Below, piece after piece: positions 1 to 5,429 of a stretch of 6,791 nt of DNA. Under the pieces are notes generated by a model. It made no database searches. It saw only the letters and a list, made by a program, of their open reading frames with translations, and was not told where the DNA came from. The stretch lies in the NCBI GenBank assembly GCA_018384465.1, contig JAHAYQ010000267.1, forward strand, positions 1-6,791. Reading direction: 5' to 3'. The number at the start of each line of letters is the position of its first letter. Position 1 is the stretch's first letter. The position numbers and the translations under genes were made by a program. Origin of the DNA: Myroides sp. Its GTDB lineage: Bacteria; Bacteroidota; Bacteroidia; Flavobacteriales; Flavobacteriaceae.

Positions 1-355
1 CCGTAGAGCTATTAAAATGGCTATCGCTGCGGCAATGAGAATGAACGCTGAAGGTATGAAAGTGCAAATTTCAGGTCGTTTGAACGGGGCAGAAATGGCA
101 CGTTCTGAAAACTTTAAAGATGGACGTATTCCTTTATCTACTTTCCGTGCGGATATTGATTATGCTTTAGCTGAAGCGCATACTACTTACGGTAGAATGG
201 GTATTAAAGTATGGATCATGAAAGGTGAGGTTTATGGTAAGAGAGATCTTTCTCCGTTAGCTGGAATGGACAAACAACAAAAGTCGTCTAAACCATCAGG
301 ATCTGGAAAACCAAATGGAAGACCAAACCAACAACGCAACAACAAACGAAAGTAA
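1..355 (+). CDS. rpsC: 30S ribosomal protein S3 (uS3), 3' part only
   Basis: S3 sits on the head of the 30S subunit near the mRNA entry channel. The frame is already open at the window edge (first full codon at 2), so the ATG at 17 is an internal Met and the N-terminal KH domain lies outside. The 117 visible residues are the S3 C-terminal domain, recognised by SGRLNGAEMAR, the stretch RADIDYALAEAHTTYG and GIKVWIMKGE, which match the family closely. After YGKRDLSPLAG the protein ends in a low-complexity tail rich in K, S, N, Q and G, finishing QQRNNKRK. Such variable basic tails are common at the S3 C-terminus. The gene ends with TAA, 17 nt before rplP, as in the usual S10-cluster order. Identity is certain; the total length cannot be seen. 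Confidence 0.97.
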   Translation, partial: RRAIKMAIAAAMRMNAEGMKVQISGRLNGAEMARSENFKDGRIPLSTFRADIDYALAEAHTTYGRMGIKVWIMKGEVYGKRDLSPLAGMDKQQKSSKPSGSGKPNGRPNQQRNNKRK

Positions 356-372
356 TTTAAAACTAACGAAAA

Positions 373-792
373 ATGTTACAGCCTAAAAGAACCAAGTACC
401 GTAAGGTACAGAAAGGTAGAATGAAAGGAGTTTCTCAAAGAGGTAGCGAACTTTCTAACGGAATGTTCGGTATTAAATCTTTAGATTACTCGTTCATTAC
501 TTCTCGTCAAATCGAAGCTGCGCGTATCGCTGCAACTCGTTTCATGAAACGTGAAGGACAATTATGGATTAAAATCTTCCCAGATAAGCCTATTACTAAA
601 AAGCCTTTAGAGGTACGTATGGGTAAAGGTAAAGGTGCAGTTGAATATTGGGCTGCAGTTGTTAAGCCAGGAAGAATTATGTTTGAAGTAGGTGGTGTGC
701 CTTTAGCAGTTGCAAAAGAAGCATTACGTTTAGCTGCTCAAAAACTTCCTGTAAAAACTAAGTTTATCATTGCTAGAGATTTCGAAGCTTAA
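373..792 (+). CDS. rplP: 50S ribosomal protein L16 (uL16)
   Basis: L16 binds 23S rRNA near the peptidyl-transferase centre and helps position the A-site tRNA; it joins late in 50S assembly. The product is 139 residues, close to the usual 136-140. The start MLQPKRTKYRK is the classic L16 N-terminus and fixes the ATG at 373. Other family blocks are RQIEAARIAATR (about 45-56), FPDKPITKKPLEVRMGKGKG (about 69-88) and VEYWAAVVKPG. Arg82 aligns with E. coli L16 Arg81, the residue hydroxylated there by a 2-oxoglutarate oxygenase; whether that happens here is unknown. There is no Shine-Dalgarno sequence: the bases before the start are CTAACGAAAA. It lies between rpsC and rpmC, the standard order. Confidence 0.98.
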   Translation: MLQPKRTKYRKVQKGRMKGVSQRGSELSNGMFGIKSLDYSFITSRQIEAARIAATRFMKREGQLWIKIFPDKPITKKPLEVRMGKGKGAVEYWAAVVKPGRIMFEVGGVPLAVAKEALRLAAQKLPVKTKFIIARDFEA

Positions 793-803
793 TTTAGATC
801 ATT

Positions 804-995
804 ATGAAGAAACAAGAAATAAATAATCTATCGGTAGCTGAGTTACAAGCGAAACTTGGTGAATTAACTAACCAATATGCTGAGTTAAAAAATGCTCACG
901 CTGTTTCACCAATTGCTAATCCTTTACAATTAAGAACTGTAAGAAGAGCTATAGCAAGAGTGAAAACAGTGCTAAGCCAAAAAGACTTACAATAA
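804..995 (+). CDS. rpmC: 50S ribosomal protein L29 (uL29)
   Basis: L29 is a small helical protein next to the peptide exit tunnel, where with L23 it forms part of the docking area for nascent-chain factors. The 63-residue product has the family's two-helix layout. An N-terminal helix is built around LSVAELQAKLGELTNQYAEL (9-28), and a second helix contains LRTVRRAIARVKTVL (43-57), matching the L29 pattern of a conserved R-x-x-R/K-R-x-I-A-R-x-x-T. Length is typical (60-70). It begins 11 nt after rplP and ends 16 nt before rpsQ, the canonical position. No Shine-Dalgarno sequence is visible (TTTAGATCATT precedes the ATG). Confidence 0.96.
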   Translation: MKKQEINNLSVAELQAKLGELTNQYAELKNAHAVSPIANPLQLRTVRRAIARVKTVLSQKDLQ

Positions 996-1011
996 TTGTA
1001 TCTGCTGAAAG

Positions 1012-1269
1012 ATGGAAAAAAGAAATTTAAGAAAAGAAAGAATCGGTGTTGTTACTAGCAACAAAATGACAAAGTCAATCGTTGTATCTGAAACAAAGAG
1101 AGTAAAACACCCTTTATATGGTAAGTTCGTGTTAAAAACAAAAAAATATGTTGCACACGACGAATTGAACGACTGTAACATTGGTGACACAGTTAGAATT
1201 ATGGAGACTCGTCCATTATCTAAAAACAAATGTTGGAGATTAGTTGAAATCATTGAAAGAGCTAAGTAA
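1012..1269 (+). CDS. rpsQ: 30S ribosomal protein S17 (uS17)
   Basis: S17 is a primary 16S rRNA-binding protein of the 30S body with an OB fold. The 85-residue product has the family pattern: RKERIGVVTSNKMTKSIVV (8-26) as the first strands, KHPLYGKFVLKTKKYVAHDE (32-51) in the middle, and GDTVRIMETRPLSKNKCWRL (58-77), the S17 signature region. The start gives MEKRNLRKERIGVV, a normal N-terminus. A GAAAG sequence touches the ATG but is too close to act as a Shine-Dalgarno site. The stop lies only 2 nt before the rplN start, so the two are probably translationally coupled. Confidence 0.97.
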   Translation: MEKRNLRKERIGVVTSNKMTKSIVVSETKRVKHPLYGKFVLKTKKYVAHDELNDCNIGDTVRIMETRPLSKNKCWRLVEIIERAK

Positions 1270-1271
1270 TT

Positions 1272-1640
1272 ATGGTACAACAGGAATCTAGATTAAAAGT
1301 AGCAGATAACACAGGAGCAAAAGAAGTTTTGACTATCCGTGTTTTAGGAGGAACGAAACGTCGTTATGCCTCTGTTGGAGATAAAATTGTAGTAACGATC
1401 AAAGATGCAACTCCAAACGGAAACGTAAAAAAAGGAACTGTATCTACAGCTGTTGTTGTACGTACTAAAAAAGAAGTGAGAAGAGCTGATGGATCTTACA
1501 TCCGTTTTGACGATAACGCTTGCGTATTGTTGAACGCTGCAGGTGAAATGAGAGGAACTCGCGTATTTGGTCCGGTAGCAAGAGAACTTCGTGAAAAACA
1601 ATTCATGAAAATTGTATCATTAGCACCCGAAGTGCTTTAA
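1272..1640 (+). CDS. rplN: 50S ribosomal protein L14 (uL14)
   Basis: L14 lies on the interface side of the 50S subunit, contacts 16S rRNA in the intersubunit bridge area, and is the binding site of the silencing factor RsfS in many bacteria. The 122-residue product is the normal length. Diagnostic blocks are ESRLKVADNTGAKEVLTIRV (5-24), GGTKRRYASVGDKIVVTIKD, the signature AVVVRTKKEVRRADGSYIRF (60-79) followed by NACVLLN, and the C-terminus GPVARELREKQFMKIVSLAP. The start at 1272 is fixed by this N-terminus, with 2 nt between it and rpsQ. In E. coli rplN opens the separate spc operon. Here there is no room for a promoter between rpsQ and rplN, so S10-type and spc-type genes appear joined. Confidence 0.98.
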   Translation: MVQQESRLKVADNTGAKEVLTIRVLGGTKRRYASVGDKIVVTIKDATPNGNVKKGTVSTAVVVRTKKEVRRADGSYIRFDDNACVLLNAAGEMRGTRVFGPVARELREKQFMKIVSLAPEVL

Positions 1641-1651
1641 TTCGTTCAAAG

Positions 1652-1966
1652 ATGACAAAGCTAAAAATTAAAACAGGAGATAACGTACGCGTTATCGCTG
1701 GAGATCACAAAGGGTCTGAAGGAAAAGTTTTACGCGTATTCCGCGATAAAAATAAAGCAATCGTTGAAGGTGTAAACATGGTATCAAAACATGTTAAACC
1801 TAGCGCTACAAACCCTCAAGGTGGTATTGTTAAAAAAGAAGCAGCTATTCATATTTCTAACATTTCATTAATCGACCCAAAAACTAAAGAAGTTACTAAA
1901 GTTGGTTACAAAGTAGAAGGAGATAAGAAAGAGCGCGTTTCTAAAAAATCTAATCAAGCATTATAG
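1652..1966 (+). CDS. rplX: 50S ribosomal protein L24 (uL24)
   Basis: L24 is an early 23S rRNA-binding assembly initiator located by the exit tunnel. The 104-residue product begins with a KOW-type SH3-like domain: IKTGDNVRVIAGDHKGSEGK (6-25), then VLRVFRDKNKAIVEGVNMV. It continues with KHVKPSATNPQGGIVKKEAA and IHISNISLIDP (67-77), all standard L24 blocks. The C-terminal part (VGYKVEGDKKERVSKKSNQA) is charged and variable, as usual. It starts 11 nt after rplN and stops 2 nt before rplE, its normal neighbours. Confidence 0.97.
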   Translation: MTKLKIKTGDNVRVIAGDHKGSEGKVLRVFRDKNKAIVEGVNMVSKHVKPSATNPQGGIVKKEAAIHISNISLIDPKTKEVTKVGYKVEGDKKERVSKKSNQAL

Positions 1967-1968
1967 TC

Positions 1969-2520
1969 ATGACTTATATACCAAGACTTAAACAAGAATA
2001 TAAAGACAGAGTAATCTCTGCTTTAAAAGAAGAATTCGGTTACAAAAATGTAATGGAAGTTCCAAAACTTGAGAAAATCGTTGTAAGCCGTGGAGTAGGT
2101 GCTGCAGTTTCTGATAAAAAATTAGTTGACCACGCTGTAGAAGAATTAACTAAAATTACAGGACAAAAAGCAGTTTCTACTATTTCTAAAAAAGACGTTG
2201 CTTCTTTTAAATTAAGAAAAGGGATGCCAATTGGTGCAAAAGTTACCTTACGCGGTGAAAGAATGTACGAATTCTTAGATCGTTTAGTAACTTCAGCATT
2301 ACCACGTGTTCGTGATTTCGGTGGAGTAAAATCTACAGGATTTGACGGTCGTGGAAACTACAACTTAGGTGTGGTAGAACAAATTATCTTCCCTGAGATC
2401 GATATTGATAAAGTTAACAAAATTGCTGGTTTCGATATTACCTTTGTTACATCTGCTAACACAGATGCTGAAGCAAAATCGTTATTAGCAGAATTAGGAG
2501 TACCTTTTAAAAAGAACTAG
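1969..2520 (+). CDS. rplE: 50S ribosomal protein L5 (uL5)
   Basis: L5 binds 5S rRNA in the central protuberance and contacts P-site tRNA and the 30S head. The 183-residue product is near the bacterial norm of about 180. It starts MTYIPRLKQEYKDRV, as L5 does, and carries VPKLEKIVVSRGVG (31-44), ITGQKAVSTISKKDVASFKL (63-82; the tRNA-facing loop region), RKGMPIGAKVTLRGERMYEF (83-102) and RVRDFGGVKSTGFDGRGNYN (113-132), followed by EQIIFPEI. In E. coli the repressor S8 binds the mRNA around the rplE start. Here only 2 nt separate rplX from rplE and I did not recognise an S8-type site, although I could not fold the RNA. The stop lies 1 nt before rpsN. Confidence 0.98.
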   Translation: MTYIPRLKQEYKDRVISALKEEFGYKNVMEVPKLEKIVVSRGVGAAVSDKKLVDHAVEELTKITGQKAVSTISKKDVASFKLRKGMPIGAKVTLRGERMYEFLDRLVTSALPRVRDFGGVKSTGFDGRGNYNLGVVEQIIFPEIDIDKVNKIAGFDITFVTSANTDAEAKSLLAELGVPFKKN

Positions 2521-2521
2521 T

Positions 2522-2791
2522 ATGGCTAAAGAATCAATGAAAGCCCGTGAGGCGAAAAGAGAAGCATTGGTAGCAAAGTATGCTGCAAAACGCAAAGCTT
2601 TAAAAGAGGCTGGCGATTACGAAGCATTACAAAAATTACCTGCAAACGCTTCTCCTGTACGTTTACACAACCGTTGTAAATTAACAGGACGTCCAAGAGG
2701 TTATATGCGTCAATTTGGTCTTTCACGTGTAACTTTCCGTGAAATGGCTAACCAAGGGTTAATCCCAGGTGTTAAAAAAGCAAGTTGGTAA
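2522..2791 (+). CDS. rpsN: 30S ribosomal protein S14 (uS14), zinc-free type
   Basis: S14 lies in the head of the 30S subunit and joins late in assembly. The 89-residue product has a basic helical N-terminus (AKESMKAREAKREALVAKYA), a linker, and the conserved core RLHNRCKLTGRPRGYMRQFG (47-66) with LSRVTFREMANQGLIPG (68-84), ending KKASW. It has one cysteine (Cys52) and none of the paired CxxC knuckles of zinc-binding S14, so it is the zinc-independent form. It is about ten residues shorter than E. coli S14 (101) because the middle segment is shorter. The start lies 1 nt after the rplE stop, suggesting coupled translation. The last codons (AGT TGG) also supply the TTG of a putative promoter for rpsH. 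Confidence 0.97.
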   Translation: MAKESMKAREAKREALVAKYAAKRKALKEAGDYEALQKLPANASPVRLHNRCKLTGRPRGYMRQFGLSRVTFREMANQGLIPGVKKASW

Positions 2792-2815
2792 TCTCGAAAA
2801 AAGTTTGTACTTTTG
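2785..2815 (+). promoter_or_regulatory. Putative Bacteroidota-type promoter upstream of rpsH
   Basis: TTG at 2785-2787 and TACTTTTG at 2808-2815 match the Bacteroidota housekeeping promoter (-33 TTG, -7 TAnnTTTG) with 20 nt between them, inside the usual spacing. Transcription would begin around 2820-2824, leaving a leader of about 75 nt before the rpsH start. The -7 box lies in the only long gap of the operon. The TTG falls on the conserved Ser-Trp codons of S14, so it could be partly fortuitous. Similar -7 boxes inside rplP, rplE and secY lack a well-spaced TTG. Confidence 0.6.
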
Positions 2816-2847
2816 CCAACTAAATAATAATTTTAATTGATTAAAGG

Positions 2848-2871
2848 TTCAGGAAACATATGTTTCCTGAA
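2848..2871. repeat. Perfect 24-bp palindrome in the rpsN-rpsH leader
   Basis: The half-site TTCAGGAAACAT at 2848-2859 is followed directly by its exact reverse complement at 2860-2871. In RNA this can form a 10-bp stem with an AUAU loop. A weaker 14-nt dyad (TTTAAT TG ATTAAA, 2832-2845) lies just upstream. No U-tract follows (the next bases are AACCATAAT), so a simple intrinsic terminator is unlikely. It could be an mRNA regulatory hairpin in the rpsH leader, a stabilising 5' structure, or a dimeric-protein operator downstream of the putative promoter. The structure is seen; the role is inferred. Confidence 0.8.
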
Positions 2872-2888
2872 AACCATAATCGCAATTT

Positions 2889-2902
2889 TATACATATGTA
2901 TA
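2889..2902. repeat. 14-bp palindrome enclosing the rpsH start codon
   Basis: The sequence TATACATATGTATA is a perfect palindrome, and the rpsH ATG (2896-2898) is near its centre. Its core ACATATGT (2892-2899) is identical to the core of the larger palindrome (2856-2863), exactly 36 bp upstream. Because the 8-mer is self-complementary, the two copies could pair with each other in the mRNA. The inner arms are AT-only apart from one C/G pair, so the local hairpin alone would be weak. Confidence 0.6.
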
Positions 2903-3294
2903 CAGATCCTATCGCAGATTTTTTAACAAGAATTAGAAATGCATCTCGTGCAAACCACAAAGTTGTTGAGATTCCAGCTTCTAATTTCAAAAAAGAAATC
3001 ACAAAAATTTTATTCGACCAAGGATATATTTTAAGCTACAAATTTGATGACTCATCTGTTCAAGGTACCATCAAAATTGCATTAAAATATGATAAAGACA
3101 CTAAAGAGTCTGTAATCAAAGATATCCAGAGAATTAGTAAACCAGGTTTACGTAAGTATTCATCATCTGTTGGTTTACCACGTATCTTAAACGGTTTAGG
3201 TATTGCTATTGTTTCAACATCTAAAGGTTTAATGACAGGTAAAAAAGCTAAGCAGTTAAATGTTGGTGGTGAAGTTATTTGTTACGTATACTAA
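2896..3294 (+). CDS. rpsH: 30S ribosomal protein S8 (uS8)
   Basis: S8 is a primary binder of the central domain of 16S rRNA, and in E. coli it is the translational repressor of the spc operon. From the ATG at 2896 the product is 132 residues and begins MYTDPIADFLTRIRNA, the universal S8 N-terminus. An in-frame ATG at 2860 would add 12 residues (MFPENHNRNFIH) that do not resemble S8, so I reject it. Other blocks are VVEIPASNFKKEITKIL (23-39), GLRKYSSSVGLPRILNGLGI (84-103), the rRNA-binding signature IVSTSKGLMTGKKA (105-118) and VGGEVICYVY at the end. It is the first gene after the 104-nt gap, behind a putative promoter and palindromes, and starts the second half of the operon. Confidence 0.97.
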   Translation: MYTDPIADFLTRIRNASRANHKVVEIPASNFKKEITKILFDQGYILSYKFDDSSVQGTIKIALKYDKDTKESVIKDIQRISKPGLRKYSSSVGLPRILNGLGIAIVSTSKGLMTGKKAKQLNVGGEVICYVY

Positions 3295-3311
3295 TAAAAT
3301 AGACGAGCGAA

Positions 3312-3854
3312 ATGTCAAGAATAGGTAAAAATCCAATCACAATTCCTGCTGGCGTAACAGTTGATGTTAAAGACGGAGTTGTTGTGGTTAAAGGAAAATT
3401 AGGAGAGCTTTCTCAAACTTTTGATAAAGTTGATGTGAAAGTAGAAGACGGACAAGTAATCGTTGAGCGTTCATCTGATATGAAAGATGAGAGAGCAAAA
3501 CACGGTTTGTACAGAAGTTTAATCAACAACATGGTTGTTGGTGTATCTGAAGGTTTTACTATGCAATTAGAATTAGTAGGTGTTGGTTTCCGTGCGTCTA
3601 ATCAAGGTCAAAAACTTGATTTAGCTTTAGGTTTCTCTCATAACATTGTTTTAAATATTGTACCAGAGGTTACAGTTGAAACAGTTTCTGAAAAAGGTAA
3701 AAGCCCAATCGTAAAATTAACATCATTCGACAAACAACTTTTAGGACAGGTAGCTGCAAAGATTCGTTCTTTCCGTAAACCTGAGCCATACAAAGGAAAA
3801 GGTATTAAGTTTGTTGGTGAAGAGTTAAGAAGAAAAGCAGGTAAATCAGCTTAA
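3312..3854 (+). CDS. rplF: 50S ribosomal protein L6 (uL6)
   Basis: L6 lies near the sarcin-ricin loop and the factor-binding side of the 50S subunit. The 180-residue product (family about 177-180) begins MSRIGKNPITIPAGVTVDV, the standard start, and has two tandem L6 alpha-beta domains. The first spans about 11-82 and includes VVVVKGKLGELSQ and HGLYRSLINNMVVGV. The second spans about 83-165 and includes GVGFRASNQGQKLDLALGFS. The signature region KPEPYKGKGIKFVGEELRRK (156-175) is near the C-terminus. It starts 17 nt after rpsH with no Shine-Dalgarno sequence (GACGAGCGAA precedes the ATG) and ends 11 nt before rplR. Confidence 0.98.
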   Translation: MSRIGKNPITIPAGVTVDVKDGVVVVKGKLGELSQTFDKVDVKVEDGQVIVERSSDMKDERAKHGLYRSLINNMVVGVSEGFTMQLELVGVGFRASNQGQKLDLALGFSHNIVLNIVPEVTVETVSEKGKSPIVKLTSFDKQLLGQVAAKIRSFRKPEPYKGKGIKFVGEELRRKAGKSA

Positions 3855-3865
3855 AAATTAAGACC

Positions 3866-4216
3866 ATGTCATTAAACAAATCTGAAAGAAGACAAAGAAT
3901 TCAATACAGAGTAAGAAAAACAGTTAGCGGTACAGCTGCTAGACCACGTTTGTCTGTATATAGAAGCAATAAAGAAATCTATGCACAAATCATAGATGAT
4001 GTGAACGGTGTAACTTTAGTTGCAGCTTCATCAAGAGAAGCTGGTGTAACTAAAGGAACTAAAATTGAAACTGCTGCATCAGTTGGTAAACTAATTGCAG
4101 AGAAGGCTTTAAAAGCAGGTGTAGAAACAATCTCTTTTGATAGAGGTGGAAACTTATACCACGGTCGTGTGAAATCATTAGCTGAAGGCGCAAGAGAAGC
4201 TGGATTAAAATTCTAA
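3866..4216 (+). CDS. rplR: 50S ribosomal protein L18 (uL18)
   Basis: L18 binds 5S rRNA and, with L5, helps anchor it in the central protuberance. The 116-residue product is the usual length (about 117). It has the basic N-terminal arm (SERRQRIQYRVRKTVSG), then ARPRLSVYRSNKEIYAQIID (25-44) and LVAASSRE (51-58), and ends with FDRGGNLYHGRVKSLAEGAR (91-110) and EAGLKF, the hallmark L18 C-terminus. It sits between rplF and rpsE, the universal order. The start gives MSLNKSERRQR, a normal L18 beginning. Its stop lies in a short AT-rich dyad (CTAATT GT AATTAG, 4213-4226), which is probably fortuitous. Confidence 0.97.
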   Translation: MSLNKSERRQRIQYRVRKTVSGTAARPRLSVYRSNKEIYAQIIDDVNGVTLVAASSREAGVTKGTKIETAASVGKLIAEKALKAGVETISFDRGGNLYHGRVKSLAEGAREAGLKF

Positions 4217-4228
4217 TTGTAATTAGTT

Positions 4229-4753
4229 ATGTATCAAAATTATAAAAACGTAGAATATGTTAAACCAGCTGGTCTTGATTTAAAAGATCGTTTGGTTTCA
4301 GTTAATCGTGTTACCAAAGTAACTAAAGGGGGTAGAGCTTTTGGCTTTTCTGCTGTAGTTGTAGTTGGTGACGAAAACGGTGTAGTAGGTCATGGTTTAG
4401 GAAAATCTAAAGACGTTTCTGAAGCAATCGCTAAAGCGGTTGAAGATGCAAAGAAAAACTTAGTTCGTATTCCATTACAAGGAACAACAATTCCGCATGA
4501 ACAAAAAGGTAAATTTAGTGGTGCTCGTGTATTTTTAATGCCAGCTTCAGTAGGTACCGGAGTAATTGCAGGAGGTAATGTACGTGCAGTATTAGAGTCT
4601 GTAGGTATCCAAAATGTATTATCAAAATCTCAAGGTTCTTCTAACCCTCATAACGTTGTTAAAGCTACTTTTGATGCTTTATTAAACATGAGAAGCGCTG
4701 CTACAGTTGCAAAACAAAGAGGAATTTCTTTAGAGAAAGTATTTAAATCTTAA
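4229..4753 (+). CDS. rpsE: 30S ribosomal protein S5 (uS5)
   Basis: S5 lies at the mRNA entry channel and affects decoding accuracy and mRNA unwinding. The 174-residue product has an N-terminal dsRNA-binding-like domain with LKDRLVSVNRVTKVTKGGRA (18-37). The K33-G34-G35 loop corresponds to the E. coli loop altered in spectinomycin-resistance mutants and is unaltered here. The domain continues with GFSAVVVVGDENGVVGHGLG (39-58). The C-terminal domain carries RVFLMPASVGTGVIAGGNVR (100-119), VLESVGIQNVLSKSQGSSNP (121-140) and VKATFDALLNM. The first 17 residues (MYQNYKNVEYVKPAGLD) are variable among species. It starts 12 nt after rplR and ends 11 nt before the rpmD ATG. Confidence 0.98.
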   Translation: MYQNYKNVEYVKPAGLDLKDRLVSVNRVTKVTKGGRAFGFSAVVVVGDENGVVGHGLGKSKDVSEAIAKAVEDAKKNLVRIPLQGTTIPHEQKGKFSGARVFLMPASVGTGVIAGGNVRAVLESVGIQNVLSKSQGSSNPHNVVKATFDALLNMRSAATVAKQRGISLEKVFKS

Positions 4754-4764
4754 TTTTGAGTAGT

Positions 4765-4947
4765 ATGTCAAAAATTAAAGTAAAACAAGTTAGAAGCAAA
4801 ATCAATTGTCCAGAAGATCAAAAAAGAACGTTAGCAGCTTTAGGTCTTCGTAAATTAGGGCAAGTTGTTGAGCACGATAATACACCCGCAATTGTAGGAA
4901 TGGTAAAGAAAGTTCAACATTTAGTTTCTGTAGAAGAAATTAACTAA
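4765..4947 (+). CDS. rpmD: 50S ribosomal protein L30 (uL30)
   Basis: L30 is a small non-essential 50S protein in E. coli, with a ferredoxin-like fold bound to 23S rRNA. From the ATG at 4765 it has 60 residues: MSKIKVKQVRSKINCPEDQK, then RTLAALGLRKLGQVVEHDNT, the core that defines bacterial L30, then PAIVGMVKKVQHLV. An in-frame TTG at 4756 would add only Met-Ser-Ser; the ATG gives the family-typical start and leaves 11 nt after rpsE, like its neighbours. It lies between rpsE and rplO, the normal place. Confidence 0.95.
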   Translation: MSKIKVKQVRSKINCPEDQKRTLAALGLRKLGQVVEHDNTPAIVGMVKKVQHLVSVEEIN

Positions 4948-4959
4948 TTTAATTGAATT

Positions 4960-5412
4960 ATGAATTTAAGTAATTTACAACCGGCAAACGGTTCTGTACA
5001 TAATCAAAACAAAAGAGTAGGTCGCGGAGAAGGTTCTGGAAAAGGTGGTACTGCTGCACGTGGTCACAAAGGAGCCAAATCTCGCTCGGGTTATTCTAAG
5101 AAAATTGGTTTTGAAGGTGGACAGATGCCTTTACAGAGACGTGTTCCTAAATTTGGTTTTAAAAACATCAATAGAGTAGAGTATGTAGGTATCAATTTAG
5201 ATACATTACAAACTTTAGTTGACAATGGAACAATTACTGATGCTTTAGATTTTAATGCATTAGTTGAAAATAATATAGTTTCAAAAAATAGCTTAGTTAA
5301 GATTTTGGGTAGAGGAGAGCTTAAAGCGAAATTAAAAGTAACTGCTCATAAATTTACAGCAACAGCAAAAGCAGCTATCGAAGCAGCTGGCGGTGAGGCA
5401 GTAACTTTATAA
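4960..5412 (+). CDS. rplO: 50S ribosomal protein L15 (uL15)
   Basis: L15 binds 23S rRNA through a long basic extension and joins late in 50S assembly. The 150-residue product is close to the usual 144-150. The N-terminal extension is typical: NLSNLQPANGS (2-12), then the Gly/Arg/Lys-rich stretch KRVGRGEGSGKGGTAARGHK (18-37), AKSRSGYSKKIGFEGGQMPL (39-58) and RRVPKFGFKN. The globular C-terminal half has the family motif VKILGRGELKAKLKVTAHKF and ends with AKAAIEAAGGEAVTL. It begins 12 nt after rpmD and stops 17 nt before secY, as in other spc-type operons. Confidence 0.98.
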   Translation: MNLSNLQPANGSVHNQNKRVGRGEGSGKGGTAARGHKGAKSRSGYSKKIGFEGGQMPLQRRVPKFGFKNINRVEYVGINLDTLQTLVDNGTITDALDFNALVENNIVSKNSLVKILGRGELKAKLKVTAHKFTATAKAAIEAAGGEAVTL

Positions 5413-5429
5413 AAAATCATCAACTAGAT

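Noticed and set aside
659..685. TTG plus TATGTTTG inside rplP
   Set aside because: The spacing is only 16 nt and the bases encode conserved L16 residues.
988..1000. Dyad TACAAT A ATTGTA spanning the rpmC stop
   Set aside because: It is short and AT-rich, with a one-base centre that cannot form an RNA loop; likely chance.
987..1280. Minus-strand open frame of 97 codons over rpsQ
   Set aside because: It lies entirely over the well-conserved S17 gene and its flanks and resembles no family I recognise; the open frame is a by-product of AT-rich coding sequence.
1344..1601. Minus-strand open frame of 85 codons over rplN
   Set aside because: It is antisense to L14, with a Ser/Tyr/Phe-rich composition typical of reverse-strand translation of ribosomal genes.
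2439..2446. TACCTTTG inside rplE as a promoter for rpsN
   Set aside because: The nearest upstream TTG (2423-2425) leaves only 13 nt, too short, and the codons belong to L5.
2526..2726. Minus-strand open frame over rpsN
   Set aside because: It is antisense to S14, short, and has no recognisable motif.
2848..2880. Intrinsic terminator after rpsN
   Set aside because: The palindrome is strong but is followed by AACCATAAT and not a T-run, and the downstream genes continue in the same direction.
4213..4226. Dyad CTAATT GT AATTAG between rplR and rpsE
   Set aside because: It has six AT-rich pairs with a two-base centre, overlaps the rplR stop codon, and is expected by chance in AT-rich spacers.
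4756..4764. TTG at 4756 as the start of rpmD
   Set aside because: It adds only three residues. The ATG at 4765 gives the normal L30 start and the same spacing as neighbouring genes.
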